64,000 nt of DNA from Puniceicoccus vermicola (GCF_014230055.1 NZ_JACHVA010000040.1:62001-126000), one strand, 5' to 3'. Positions 42,510 through 53,652 are shown, counted from the first letter of the stretch. Translations and numbers: made by a program. Notes: a model not told the origin generated them from the sequence alone.

Positions 42510-43316
42510 ATGCCCGAACTTGCGGAAGTGGAATACTACAAGAGGCGCTGGGAGCCGGCGCTCGGCCAAACTGTGCAAAAGATTGACCTGCATGAGAAAA
42601 ACAGGGTTTTCCGAGGGACGGACACCGAGGATCTGACCAAGAGCTTAACCGGAAGCCAATTCAGCGAAGCGCGGGCCCATGGGAAACAAATGCTTTTCCG
42701 ATTTGGGGAAGAAGGCTGGCTCGGGGTTCATCTCGGCATGGCCGGAAAGCTCTTCTGTCAGTCTCCCGAGACGTTCGAACCGCACAAACACGACCACTTG
42801 GTCATTCACCTCGAACCCAGCGTTCTCATTTTCAGAGATACTCGATATTTTGGCCGGATTCTCTGGCATCGCGGACCGGAGGAACCAGATTGGTGGACTC
42901 AGGCCGGGCGCAACCTTCTCGATGATGACTACACCGAAGAGATTTTCCGCGAGAGCCTGAGAAGACGTTCCAAGACTCCCGCCAAATCGCTACTTCTGGA
43001 CCAGAAACATTTTCCCGGAATCGGGAATTGGATGGCAGACGAGATCCTCTGGCGGGCCGCTGTTCATCCCGAAAAGCGCGGAGGCCAACTGAGCGAAAAA
43101 GAGATCTCTGCGCTCTACCAGTGCCTCCGTGAAGTATGTCGCGACGCGATGCGGGTCATTGCCCCTGACTGGTCCGACCCTCCCCAAAGTTGGCTATTTC
43201 GTCACCGCTGGAAAGATGGAGGCATTTGCCCGAAAACGGAAAAACCTCTGGCCCGGATTCAGGTAGGCGGACGGACCACCTGCTACTCTCCGGCCCGACA
43301 GGGTAAAGCGCCTTAA
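42510..43316 (+). CDS. Formamidopyrimidine-DNA glycosylase family protein with degenerate zinc finger
   Basis: The 268-residue protein starts MPELAEVEYYKRRWEPALG, keeping the catalytic Pro2 and Glu3. It has the beta-lysine in ARAHGKQMLFRFG, the LGVHLGMAGKL block and the H2TH region with FPGIGNWMADEILW. The C-terminal finger normally has four zinc cysteines. Here only the first remains (GICPKTEKP ... GGRTTCYSPARQ), the others being Thr, Ser and Ala, so the finger is probably zincless while keeping the GGR turn. It removes oxidised purines in base-excision repair. It converges on nspC, the two stops sharing TTAA. Confidence 0.9.
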   Translation: MPELAEVEYYKRRWEPALGQTVQKIDLHEKNRVFRGTDTEDLTKSLTGSQFSEARAHGKQMLFRFGEEGWLGVHLGMAGKLFCQSPETFEPHKHDHLVIHLEPSVLIFRDTRYFGRILWHRGPEEPDWWTQAGRNLLDDDYTEEIFRESLRRRSKTPAKSLLLDQKHFPGIGNWMADEILWRAAVHPEKRGGQLSEKEISALYQCLREVCRDAMRVIAPDWSDPPQSWLFRHRWKDGGICPKTEKPLARIQVGGRTTCYSPARQGKAP

Positions 43317-44488
43317 CCCAGCCTGTCCCGAAACGTCTCGTATCCGAAACGCCGCGCGGTTTCGAATTCCCCGTTCTCCCGCAGCACCGCGATGGAGGGA
43401 AGCTGAATCCCGTTAAAGGTGGTATTCTTCACCATGGTATAATGACCCATGTCTCCGAATACGATTCGGTCGCCAACCTCGAGAGGTTGATCGAAAGAAT
43501 ATTCTCCGATCACGTCGCCAGCCAGGCAGGTCAGCCCCCCGAGACGATAGGTATAGGGCTTCTCATTGGGCCGAGCGGCTCCGTAGATTTCGGGTCGATA
43601 GGGCATTTCGAGGACATCGGGCATGTGCGCCGTGACCGATGTATCCAAAATCACATTGCGACCGTGATTCTCTGTGATATCGAGAACCGTGGTCACCAAG
43701 ACTCCGGTGTTCAAGCCGAAGGCCTCGCCCGGCTCCAAGTAAACCTTTAGCCCCGTTTTTTCGCGGAACTCCCGAACGATCCGGATGAGTCGATCAATAT
43801 CATAATCGTCTCGGGTGACGTGATGCCCTCCTCCGAAATTGATCCATTTCAGATGAGGAAAGCACCAGCCAAATTTTTCTACCACAACTGCCAAAGTCCT
43901 CTCCAAGGCATCAGAATTATGCTCACAGAGAGTGTGAAAATGCAGGCCGTCGATCCCCTCCAAAGAGGCCTCGGACAACTCTTCCGAGCGGATCCCCAAG
44001 CGCGAGCCCGGTGAGCACGGATCATAGAGAGGAGTGTGCCCCTCGGAATGTTCAGGATTCACCCGCAACCCGAAATCGATGGAACCATTTCCCTCCCGGG
44101 CAAACTCGATCCAACGATCCTTTTGCGACAGCGAGTTGAAGACCACGTGATTCACCAGGGGCAGGGATACCTCAAAATCCTCTTTGCGGTAGGCCGGCGC
44201 AAAGATGTGAACCTCTCCACCCACTTCTTCGCGGGCGAGTTGTGCCTCGTGAGGCGAACTCGCACAGGCCCCATCGACATATTGTCCAACGAGTGGGAGC
44301 AGAGGGCGGCAGGCAAAGCCTTTCAGTGCCAGCAACACCGTCGCCCCACTCTCGTCCTTCACCCGGCGCAGCTTCTCGAGATTCTCCCGAAAAGCCCTCT
44401 CCACCATGACGTAGGACGGGCTATCCGACTCGCGAAGAATGAGTTTCAGCTCATCGCCAGTCGGAAAGTGAATGGGAATATCGCTCAA
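43313..44488 (-). CDS. nspC: Carboxynorspermidine/carboxyspermidine decarboxylase
   Basis: The 391-residue protein is a fold-type III PLP decarboxylase of the NspC family. The PLP lysine is Lys56 in VLLALKGFACRPLL. Family blocks are DGACASSPHEAQLAREEVGG, LRVNPEHSEGHTPLYDPC, GLHFHTLCEHNSDALERTL and WINFGGGHHVTRDDYDIDRL. It removes CO2 from carboxyspermidine or carboxynorspermidine to give the polyamine. The start is inferred as TTG at 44488, where TTGA overlaps the stop of the upstream dehydrogenase gene and GGAG lies eight bases before. It is the partner of the adjacent dehydrogenase. Confidence 0.93.
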   Translation of the reverse strand: MSDIPIHFPTGDELKLILRESDSPSYVMVERAFRENLEKLRRVKDESGATVLLALKGFACRPLLPLVGQYVDGACASSPHEAQLAREEVGGEVHIFAPAYRKEDFEVSLPLVNHVVFNSLSQKDRWIEFAREGNGSIDFGLRVNPEHSEGHTPLYDPCSPGSRLGIRSEELSEASLEGIDGLHFHTLCEHNSDALERTLAVVVEKFGWCFPHLKWINFGGGHHVTRDDYDIDRLIRIVREFREKTGLKVYLEPGEAFGLNTGVLVTTVLDITENHGRNVILDTSVTAHMPDVLEMPYRPEIYGAARPNEKPYTYRLGGLTCLAGDVIGEYSFDQPLEVGDRIVFGDMGHYTMVKNTTFNGIQLPSIAVLRENGEFETARRFGYETFRDRLG

Positions 44489-45669
44489 ACCGGGATCTCC
44501 ACGCGAGTCCAGGGAAGGCCGTACTGGTTCAAGTCTTCCATGAAAGGATCCGGATCCATTTGCTCCATGTTGAAGACGCCTTCTCCGCTCCACTTTCCGG
44601 TAAGCATCATCTTGGCACCGATCATTGCCGGGACGCCAGTCGTGTAGGAGATGGCCTGAGACTTCACCTCCTTGTAGCAATCCTCGTGATTGCAGATGTT
44701 GTAGACGTAGACCTTTTTGCGCTCTCCGTCACGAACCCCGTCAGCGATACATCCGATGCAAGTGCGCCCTTTGGTCAATGGACCGAGGCTGGCGGGATCG
44801 GGAAGGACGGCTTTGAGGAACTGGAGAGGAATGATCTGCTGCCCCTGATACTCGACCGGATCAATCCGGGTCATCCCGACATTCTGCAAGACCTCGAGGT
44901 GCTTCAGATAATTGTCGGAAAAAGTCATCCAGAACCGGGCCGATTTCAGGCCTTGGATGTTCTTGGTCAAAGACTCCAACTCTTCGTGATACATCCGGTA
45001 GATGTTCATCGGCCCAATGCCTTCCGGGAAATCGAAGCTATTCTTGGTCGAAAGCGCCGGCGTCTCGACCCACTCCCCATTTTCGAAGTGGCGGCAAGGA
45101 GCGGTGACCTCGCGGATATTGATCTCGGGATTAAAGTTGGTCGCGAAGGGCATCCCGTGGTTGCCCGCATTCGCGTCGATGATGTCGAGCTCGTGAATCT
45201 CCTCAAAGTCGTGCTTCGCCATCCAGGCGGTGAAGACGTTGGTCACGCCAGGATCGAACCCGGAGCCGAGAAGTGCCATCAAACCCTTCTCCTTAAAACG
45301 CTCTTGATATGCCCACTGCCAAGAATACTCAAACTTCGCGGTTTCCGGCGGCTCATAGTTGGCCGTATCGAGGTAATTGACTCCCGCAGCGAGGCAGGCA
45401 TCCATGATCGAAAGATCCTGATAAGGCAGGGCCACATTGATCACCAGATCCGGCTTCTCCTTCTCGAGAAATGCGGTCAGAGCCGGGACGTCATCGGCAT
45501 CGATCTGCGCTGTGCGCACGTCGCGGCCAATCTCAGCGGCAATTGCCTTGCACTTCGACTCCGTGCGGCTAGCCAGAACGATTTCTTCGAAAACTTCGGG
45601 CACTTGCGCGCACTTGTGAGCGACGACACCGCCGACACCTCCAGCACCAATAATGATCACTTTTGCCAT
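44485..45669 (-). CDS. Carboxynorspermidine/carboxyspermidine dehydrogenase (saccharopine dehydrogenase family)
   Basis: The 394-residue protein has an N-terminal NAD(P) fold (VIIIGAGGVGGVVAHKCAQ), the catalytic-type region NYLDTANYEPPETAKFEYSW and LLGSGFDPGVTNVFTAW, and a late block GRTCIGCIADGVRDG. It belongs to the saccharopine-dehydrogenase-like CANSDH group, which condenses a diamine with aspartate semialdehyde and reduces the imine. Followed by the decarboxylase with a four-base overlap, it makes spermidine (or norspermidine) from putrescine (or diaminopropane). speA lies 142 bases upstream on the same strand. Confidence 0.93.
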   Translation of the reverse strand: MAKVIIIGAGGVGGVVAHKCAQVPEVFEEIVLASRTESKCKAIAAEIGRDVRTAQIDADDVPALTAFLEKEKPDLVINVALPYQDLSIMDACLAAGVNYLDTANYEPPETAKFEYSWQWAYQERFKEKGLMALLGSGFDPGVTNVFTAWMAKHDFEEIHELDIIDANAGNHGMPFATNFNPEINIREVTAPCRHFENGEWVETPALSTKNSFDFPEGIGPMNIYRMYHEELESLTKNIQGLKSARFWMTFSDNYLKHLEVLQNVGMTRIDPVEYQGQQIIPLQFLKAVLPDPASLGPLTKGRTCIGCIADGVRDGERKKVYVYNICNHEDCYKEVKSQAISYTTGVPAMIGAKMMLTGKWSGEGVFNMEQMDPDPFMEDLNQYGLPWTRVEIPV

Positions 45670-45811
45670 ACAACACGGCTAACAGTTTGTAGCCTCTTCG
45701 CCAAGAGGAAGAATCGGTTAAATATTCAGCACCGTTACGGAACCGGTACACATGGTAGGCCGCAGAAAAATGGACCACCTAGGAAAGCGGATGGGGCGAA
45801 ACCTCCTCCGC

Positions 45812-47740
45812 CTACTCTTCGAAGTAAGTGTAACCGCGCAGCGTATCCTCGAAAGTCTTCACGATCGAACGCCGCTCATCGACATCGATATCTCCCGAGC
45901 GCACCGCCCGCTCAACCGACGCACGAAAACGCGAAGAAACCTGCTTCGGGTCGTATTCGACGTAAGAAAGAACGTCGGCAATGGAGTCGCCTTCAATTTC
46001 GCGGTCCACTTCAAAATCGCCGCCCTTCCCCATTCTCACGCTCACTACATGAGTATCGCCGAGAAGATTGTGCAGATCGCCCAAAGTCTCTTGGTACGCT
46101 CCAACGAGGAAGACCCCGAGCAGATACTTCTCCTGATCCCGCGGTTCGTGAACCGCCAGAGTGCGGCGGATGCGGCCCGATTCGACAAAACGGTCCACTT
46201 TCCCATCACAATCACAGGTAATGTCCGAAAGGATCGCCCGGCGGCTCGGCTCCTCGTTGAGACGCTCAATAGGCACAACCGGAAACACTTGGTCAATCGC
46301 CCAGGCATCGGGCAGCGACTGAAAGAGGCTGAAATTTCCGTAGTAAATATCGGCGAGGAAAGACTCCAACCCGAGAAGCTCCTCCGGCACCTCGTCCTCA
46401 TCCATTTGCGAACAAAGCTTCCAAATCTTCGAAAGATTGTCCCAAAAAATTTTCTCTCCGAGACTCCGATCGCGCAGCCCGAGCGCTCCCGCCTGGAAAA
46501 GCTGGCGAATCTCGTCCCGGTAGTAGAAGGCATCGTTGTAACACTCCTGCAGATTCTCGTCGTTCAAGGCGCGGCCAACCTCCAGAGAATTGCGAAGCAG
46601 GTAGTGCGCATCTTGCGGCACCTCCGACTCGTCAAGATCCGGCTCAAAACGATTCACATCGAGGACGTCGACCAACAAGACGGAATAATAGGCCACGGTC
46701 GCCCGGCCGGACTCCGACACGATGGTTGGATGATCCACCTTGGAGAGATCCATCTGGTGCTTCACCGTTTCGATAACGTCGCGGCAATACTCTTGGATCG
46801 TGTAGTTCCGACTGCCTCCACTCTTTGATTGGGAGCCCTCATAATCGATCGCCAGCCCCCCACCAATATCGAGCGTCCCCATCGGCGCCCCCTCCTCGAT
46901 CAGCCCGACGTAAACCCGGCAGGCTTCGGTCAGGGAAGTACGGATATCCCGAATATCCGGAACTTGAGATCCCAAGTGATAGTGCAGGAGCTGCACACAA
47001 TCGAGATACCCCGATTCCCGGAAGCGATCAATGCAGTCCATCAACTGACCGGCGTTGAGCCCGAAGACACTACGATCCCCACCGGAATCCTTCCAGTGAC
47101 CACTACCACAAGAGGAAAGGCGAACCCGGACACCAACCTTCGGGCGAATCCCCAACCGCTTGGCCGTCTCGATGATCAGATTGACCTCGATCGGAGTCTC
47201 GATGACGAAAACGCAGTCAATCCCGATTCGGCGGGCGTAAAGGCCCAACTCGATAAAGCGCTCATCCTTGTAGCCATTGCAAATGAGGAGATCTCCCGGG
47301 TTCTTCAGGTAGGCAAGAGCGGCAATGAGCTCAGCCTTGCTTCCCGCCTCAAGCCCGTGGCCGTATCGGGCGCCATAGGTGCAGACCTCGTCGATCACTT
47401 GCTCCTGCTGGTTCACCTTAACCGGGTAGACTCCACGGTATCTTCCTCCGTAGGAATATTCTTCGATCGCCTCGTTAAATCCTGAATTCAGTTCGTGAAT
47501 CTGCTGGTCGAGCAATTCGGGAAACCGCAGGAGAACGGGCATCGAAATTCCCCGCTTCCGCAATCCCTCTACCACCCTCGGCAAAGAAAGGCGGGATCCA
47601 TCATTCTCCCCTTTAGGACAGAGGACCACATCCCCCTCCTCAGATACGTCAAAATAACCACCACTCCATTCGCGAACACCATAAAGGGCGGCAGAGTCTT
47701 CGGAGGTCCAGGACTGGGAATCCATCTCGGGGGAATTCAT
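45812..47740 (-). CDS. speA: Biosynthetic arginine decarboxylase
   Basis: The 642-residue protein matches the long SpeA form. The PLP lysine is Lys108 in GVYPVKVNQQEQV. Other blocks are EAGSKAELIAAL, LLICNGYKDERFIELGL, QLLHYHLGSQVPDI, the DIGGGLAIDYEG strand and the C-terminal SDITCDCDGKVDRFV with cysteines near the active site. It turns arginine into agmatine, the first step to putrescine. The start at MNSPEMDSQ is chosen by family length; a longer in-frame start at 47785 is possible. It lies upstream of the two carboxyspermidine genes, suggesting one polyamine locus. Confidence 0.95.
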   Translation of the reverse strand: MNSPEMDSQSWTSEDSAALYGVREWSGGYFDVSEEGDVVLCPKGENDGSRLSLPRVVEGLRKRGISMPVLLRFPELLDQQIHELNSGFNEAIEEYSYGGRYRGVYPVKVNQQEQVIDEVCTYGARYGHGLEAGSKAELIAALAYLKNPGDLLICNGYKDERFIELGLYARRIGIDCVFVIETPIEVNLIIETAKRLGIRPKVGVRVRLSSCGSGHWKDSGGDRSVFGLNAGQLMDCIDRFRESGYLDCVQLLHYHLGSQVPDIRDIRTSLTEACRVYVGLIEEGAPMGTLDIGGGLAIDYEGSQSKSGGSRNYTIQEYCRDVIETVKHQMDLSKVDHPTIVSESGRATVAYYSVLLVDVLDVNRFEPDLDESEVPQDAHYLLRNSLEVGRALNDENLQECYNDAFYYRDEIRQLFQAGALGLRDRSLGEKIFWDNLSKIWKLCSQMDEDEVPEELLGLESFLADIYYGNFSLFQSLPDAWAIDQVFPVVPIERLNEEPSRRAILSDITCDCDGKVDRFVESGRIRRTLAVHEPRDQEKYLLGVFLVGAYQETLGDLHNLLGDTHVVSVRMGKGGDFEVDREIEGDSIADVLSYVEYDPKQVSSRFRASVERAVRSGDIDVDERRSIVKTFEDTLRGYTYFEE

Positions 47741-47832
47741 TTCTTTCACTCGACAACGATCAGTGCAATCCGACCGGATTCGCAAGCGCTAACACCAATT
47801 CCCTTTCCAACCTCAGCTTGCGTCTACGCAAT

Positions 47833-48792
47833 CTATTGATTCCCAACCAAGTTCATCGCCACCTGCAACCAAAGCGGTGTGGTGATCACTGACACCAGCA
47901 AGGTGGAAACGACCACTCGGACCGCCACATCCTGACGCCCTCCGTAAAACCCGGTCACGACAACGGGAAACAAACCGGCAGGCATCGCCGCTTGGATGGC
48001 AACGACCCGTTTCAGTTCGACGGGAAGAGGGAGAAAATAGGCGGCAGCCAGAAAGAAAACCGGGAGTAACCCCAATCGCAGCAAGCAAGCACCGGTCACG
48101 ACATTCCAGCCGGAGCGAAACGCATCGCGGGTGAGGAGTCCACCGATCGCACAGCCTGCGAGAATGATTCCCATCGGGACGGCAATCTCGGCGAGATATT
48201 CGAGAAACTGCTCTACCCAGTTCGGCAAGGTGGCGTAAATTCCCGAGTAGTTGAGGACGAGAGCGAGAACGAGGGCGATGAGAGGCGGATTGATGACGCG
48301 CCGAAAACCTTCGCGATTGAAAATTCCCTGAAGGATCAGGACGCCGACCGTCCAAAAGGCAAGGTCCACGCCGACGTTGTGCACGAAGAGGATGGCCAAG
48401 GTCCCGTCATTTTGCCCGTAAAAGGCAAAGACCAACGGAATCGGCAGGTAGCCGTAATTGTAAATTCCGGTGGTGAAGGAGAATGCGCGGCGGCCCTTGC
48501 CCAGTTTCAACCGGAACATCGGAGCGCAGATCCATGCGACACCAAAGCCGAGAAGAACGGTGAGAAAACCCGTCGCGATCGACACCCCGACGACTCCTAC
48601 ATTTTCCACGGCAGGCGTCGGCCCCACCGCACCCAGAATCAACGCCGGGTAAAAGATGGTGACGATCACCCGCATCAGAGGGCTCTCCGCCTCAGCGGGC
48701 AGGAGGTTGCTCTTGCGGAGGAAGATCCCCAAGCCGACCAGAAGGAACACGGGGAGGGTCACCCCCAGTATTCCAAGAAAAGAGCCGGTCAT
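47833..48792 (-). CDS. AEC family transporter (auxin efflux carrier type)
   Basis: The 319-residue protein is a membrane protein with about ten helices in two five-helix halves, for example GILGVTLPVFLLVGLGIFLR at the start and VEFL-like GIILAGCAIGGLL near the second half. The loop GIYNYGYLPIPLVFAFYG and the late MPAGLFPVVVTGFYGG are typical AEC sequences. AEC carriers export or import organic acids or amino acids in bacteria; the substrate is unknown. It lies 30 bases after cysN on the same strand and may be part of the sulfate operon. Confidence 0.88.
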   Translation of the reverse strand: MTGSFLGILGVTLPVFLLVGLGIFLRKSNLLPAEAESPLMRVIVTIFYPALILGAVGPTPAVENVGVVGVSIATGFLTVLLGFGVAWICAPMFRLKLGKGRRAFSFTTGIYNYGYLPIPLVFAFYGQNDGTLAILFVHNVGVDLAFWTVGVLILQGIFNREGFRRVINPPLIALVLALVLNYSGIYATLPNWVEQFLEYLAEIAVPMGIILAGCAIGGLLTRDAFRSGWNVVTGACLLRLGLLPVFFLAAAYFLPLPVELKRVVAIQAAMPAGLFPVVVTGFYGGRQDVAVRVVVSTLLVSVITTPLWLQVAMNLVGNQ

Positions 48793-48822
48793 ACTCGGCC
48801 GTGAATCTGAGACAAAAACCGA

Positions 48823-50094
48823 TTACCGGATCATTCCGGCAGCCACGGTCTTGTTCGTGAACTCGTCGATCAGGATGAAACTTCCCGTGAAGCGATTGCG
48901 TCCGTATGAATCGAAGAACAAGGGCTCCGAAGTGCGGAGCTGGACACGGGCGATGTCGTTCATCCCAATGTTCAGATCCGACTCAATCTTGTGCAGATTG
49001 TTGATGTCTACCTTGTACTTGATCCCCTTGACCATCGCCTTCGCCGTCTTCGTCGTGTGGCGGATGATGTACTTCCCGCGGGTCTGCAGAGTGTTATCCG
49101 AAGAGAACCAGCAAATCATGGCGTCAATGTCCTGACTCACCTGCGGCTGGTTATTCGGCTTCACGATCATGTCGCCCCGACTGATGTCGATCTCGTTCTC
49201 GAGACGGATCGCGACGGACATCGGCGAAAAGGCTTCATCGACTTCCTCTTCGAATCGATCAATTGAGCGGATTTTCGAAGAGAAACCGGAGGGCAACACC
49301 GTAACCTCGTCGCCGGGCTTGAAAACCCCGCCGGCGATGCGACCACCATACCCCCGATAATCGTGATACTTCTCGGAATGCGGGCGGATCACCCATTGAA
49401 CCGGGAAGCGGGCATCGACGTGATTCGCATCCGAACCGATATAGACCGTCTCCAAATGGTAGAGAAGCGGTGAGCCTTCATACCAAGGCATGTTCTCGGA
49501 ACGACGGACCACATTGTCTCCATGCAAAGCACTGATGGGGATGAAGGTCATCTCCTTGATGTCCAGCCGCGACGCAAAGTCGGAGAACTGCTTCACGATT
49601 TCGTTGTAGCGTTCTTCCGAATAGTCGACGAGGTCCATCTTGTTGATGCAGAGGACCACGTGCTCGATACGAAGAAGCGAAGCGATGAAGGAGTGGCGGC
49701 AAGTTTGCTCGATCACTCCCTTGCGGGCATCAATGAGGATGATCGCCAGATTTGCGGTCGAGGCCCCCGTCACCATGTTCCGGGTGTATTGAATGTGCCC
49801 CGGGGTGTCCGCGATGATGAACTTGCGCTTGGGAGTCGCGAAGTAGCGATAGGCCACGTCGATCGTGATCCCCTGCTCCCGCTCGGCCCGCAATCCATCT
49901 GTGAGAAGGGCCAAATTGACATTGGCGTCCCCCCGCTGGTGGCTGCTGCGTTCGATCGCCTCCAACTGATCTTCAAAGATCGTCTTGGTATCGTACATGA
50001 GCCGCCCAATGAGCGTGCTCTTACCATCGTCGACACTCCCTGCAGTCGTAAACCGCAGGAGGTCCATATCCATGTATCCGTCGTCAGTAGACAT
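48823..50094 (-). CDS. cysN: Sulfate adenylyltransferase subunit 1 (GTPase)
   Basis: The 423-residue protein is an EF-Tu-like GTPase with P-loop GSVDDGKSTLIGRL (from residue 19), switch II ADTPGHIQYTRNM and NKMD, then two beta-barrel domains with VQWVIRPHSEKYHDYRGYGG. CysN uses GTP hydrolysis to drive ATP sulfurylase by CysD. It has no fused APS-kinase domain; that activity is the separate cysC. The ATG overlaps the cysD TGA by one base (TGATG), so translation is coupled. Confidence 0.96.
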   Translation of the reverse strand: MSTDDGYMDMDLLRFTTAGSVDDGKSTLIGRLMYDTKTIFEDQLEAIERSSHQRGDANVNLALLTDGLRAEREQGITIDVAYRYFATPKRKFIIADTPGHIQYTRNMVTGASTANLAIILIDARKGVIEQTCRHSFIASLLRIEHVVLCINKMDLVDYSEERYNEIVKQFSDFASRLDIKEMTFIPISALHGDNVVRRSENMPWYEGSPLLYHLETVYIGSDANHVDARFPVQWVIRPHSEKYHDYRGYGGRIAGGVFKPGDEVTVLPSGFSSKIRSIDRFEEEVDEAFSPMSVAIRLENEIDISRGDMIVKPNNQPQVSQDIDAMICWFSSDNTLQTRGKYIIRHTTKTAKAMVKGIKYKVDINNLHKIESDLNIGMNDIARVQLRTSEPLFFDSYGRNRFTGSFILIDEFTNKTVAAGMIR

Positions 50095-51002
50095 CAAAAA
50101 TACCCTTCCTTTTTACGATCTTCCATCGCCGATTCGGAACGCTTGTCGTCGGCGCGGCCACCGCGCTCAGTCTGACGAGCCGAGGCAACTTCCTCGATAA
50201 TCTTTTCCAAAGTGTCAGCAGTCGACTCCACCGCACCGGTGCAGGTGGCGTCGCCCACGGTCCGGAAACGGACGATGCGCTTCTCGGGCTTCTCGTCATC
50301 TCGGAGAGTGAGAAACTCGTTGTTGGCGAGAAGAACACCTTCCCGCTCGATCACCTCACGCTCGTGAGAGAAGTAGATCGATGGGATCGGAATCTCTTCG
50401 CGGAGGATGTATTGCCACACATCCATCTCGGTCCAATTCGACAACGGGAAGACACGGAAATGCTCCCCTTGCGACTTGCGGGCGTTGAAAAGATTCCAGA
50501 GCTCGGGGCGCTGGTTCTTCGGATCCCACTGGCCAAATTCGTCCCGGTGGGAGAAGAAACGTTCCTTCGCGCGGGCCTTTTCCTCGTCGCGACGGGCACC
50601 CCCAACGGCGGCATCGAACCGATTTTCCTCAATCGCATCCAGGAGAGTGACGGTCTGCAGCGCGTTGCGGCTAGCATTCGGACCCTTCTCTTCTACGGCA
50701 CGACCCTGGTCGATCGAATCCTGCACGGAAGCGACGATGAGCTGTCCGCCGATATCCTTGATGAACTGGTCGCGAAACTCGATGGTTTCCGGGAAATTAT
50801 GGCCGGTATCAACGTGCATGAACGGCATCGGTGGACGCGCGGGCCAGAACGCTTTCTGCGCGAGCCGTGCGACCACGATGGAGTCTTTCCCCCCTGAAAA
50901 GAGGATTACCGGCCGCTCGAACTGGGCAGCAGTCTCACGGAGGACGAAAATCGCCTCCGATTCAAGCTGCTCCAAATGACGGATCTTATAAGAGACACTC
51001 AT
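50094..51002 (-). CDS. cysD: Sulfate adenylyltransferase subunit 2
   Basis: The 302-residue PP-loop enzyme has HLEQLESEAIFVLRETAAQF, the pyrophosphate loop LFSGGKDSIV, HVDTGHNFPETIEFRD, VGGARRDEEKARAKER and FPLSNWTEMDVWQYI. It adenylates sulfate to APS in complex with CysN. The C-terminal 40 residues are charged (GRADDKRSESAMEDRKK), as in other CysD. It is the first gene of cysD-cysN and its start lies 187 bases from cysC. Confidence 0.97.
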   Translation of the reverse strand: MSVSYKIRHLEQLESEAIFVLRETAAQFERPVILFSGGKDSIVVARLAQKAFWPARPPMPFMHVDTGHNFPETIEFRDQFIKDIGGQLIVASVQDSIDQGRAVEEKGPNASRNALQTVTLLDAIEENRFDAAVGGARRDEEKARAKERFFSHRDEFGQWDPKNQRPELWNLFNARKSQGEHFRVFPLSNWTEMDVWQYILREEIPIPSIYFSHEREVIEREGVLLANNEFLTLRDDEKPEKRIVRFRTVGDATCTGAVESTADTLEKIIEEVASARQTERGGRADDKRSESAMEDRKKEGYF

Positions 51003-51189
51003 GAAAAAGGCGGAGAAAACCAGAACTATGGGTGGGGGAAAAGGAAAAAAGGCCGCCGCTCCCCCGAGAGAACGCGGAATCCTACCGAATAAGAGCCCTA
51101 TTCCCAGCTTTCATCGACCAAACAAGGCCTTTACGGATCCAGTAGGCAACCCTCCCTATCCGTCGCGTTTCCCTTGGATCTAAACGGAG

Positions 51190-51801
51190 CTATGAAACAG
51201 TTGGCTGGACTCGCTCGCGAAGAATCGTGAGCAAACGCTTGGCGGAGTCTTCGGCGGATTCCGATTCGGTATCGAGAATGATGACGTTTCCGCCCTCAGG
51301 CTCTTCAAATCCGGAATCCTTCCCCGTAAATTGCTTCACGCCACCTTGCGCAGCCTTGGCGTAGAGCCCTTTGACATCCCGTCGGGCACACTCCTCGAAA
51401 GAGGCTTTGACGTAGACTTCGATAAAATCTTCGGCCCCGACAATCGAACGAGCCATCTCCCGAAGCTCCTTCTTCGGGGTGATAAACGAAGCCAAGGTCA
51501 CGACACCAGCTTCCTTCAGGAGCTTGGCGACTTCGGAGATCCGGCGAATGTTTTCCAACCGATCCTCATCGGAGAAGCCCAAATTCTGATTCAGCCCACT
51601 GCGGATATTATCCCCGTCGAGAATCTGAGTCATTCTCCCGTCTTCGTGCAGAGCGCGTTCGACTAGATTGGCAATGGTGCTCTTACCGGAACCGGAGAGA
51701 CCGTAGAGCCAGACGACTACTGATCGTTGTCCGAGCAGTCGTTGCTTATCATCCCGTCCCAAAAGACGGTCGAAGACGGGATGAATATTCTCCTGAGACA
51801 T
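51190..51801 (-). CDS. cysC: Adenylylsulfate kinase
   Basis: The 203-residue protein has Walker A GLSGSGKST (34-42), the APS-binding LDGDNIRSGLNQNLGFS, the ENIRRISEVAKLL helix and the lid GLYAKAAQGGVKQFTGKDS. It phosphorylates APS to PAPS. Its presence next to cysDN indicates sulfate activation for assimilation or sulfation. It starts three bases after the pyrG stop, so the two are likely read as one message. Confidence 0.96.
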   Translation of the reverse strand: MSQENIHPVFDRLLGRDDKQRLLGQRSVVVWLYGLSGSGKSTIANLVERALHEDGRMTQILDGDNIRSGLNQNLGFSDEDRLENIRRISEVAKLLKEAGVVTLASFITPKKELREMARSIVGAEDFIEVYVKASFEECARRDVKGLYAKAAQGGVKQFTGKDSGFEEPEGGNVIILDTESESAEDSAKRLLTILRERVQPTVS

Positions 51802-51804
51802 TGA

Positions 51805-53520
<1,716 letters not shown>

Positions 53521-53652
53521 TCAATTTCTCCCAGCCCCCCAGAACCTGCCGATTCCGCCCACTCTCGATACTTCGAAAGTTAAATGTAAAAATGCGTCCA
53601 AGCCCCACCAATAGTTGGCCAAACAGGCCTTCTTCCATCTATAAATGCGGCA

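Noticed and set aside
44560-46221. A 553-codon plus-strand frame over the polyamine genes
   Set aside because: It runs antisense to CANSDH and part of speA, both of which are certain. Composition is rich in Arg/His/Asp, as in other shadows.
45752-46828. A 358-codon plus-strand frame opposite speA
   Set aside because: Antisense shadow; no motif, and the opposite strand carries complete SpeA catalytic blocks.
51003-51189. A riboswitch or leader upstream of cysD
   Set aside because: The 187-base gap is purine-rich near cysD, but no SAM-type or other known riboswitch core could be recognised.
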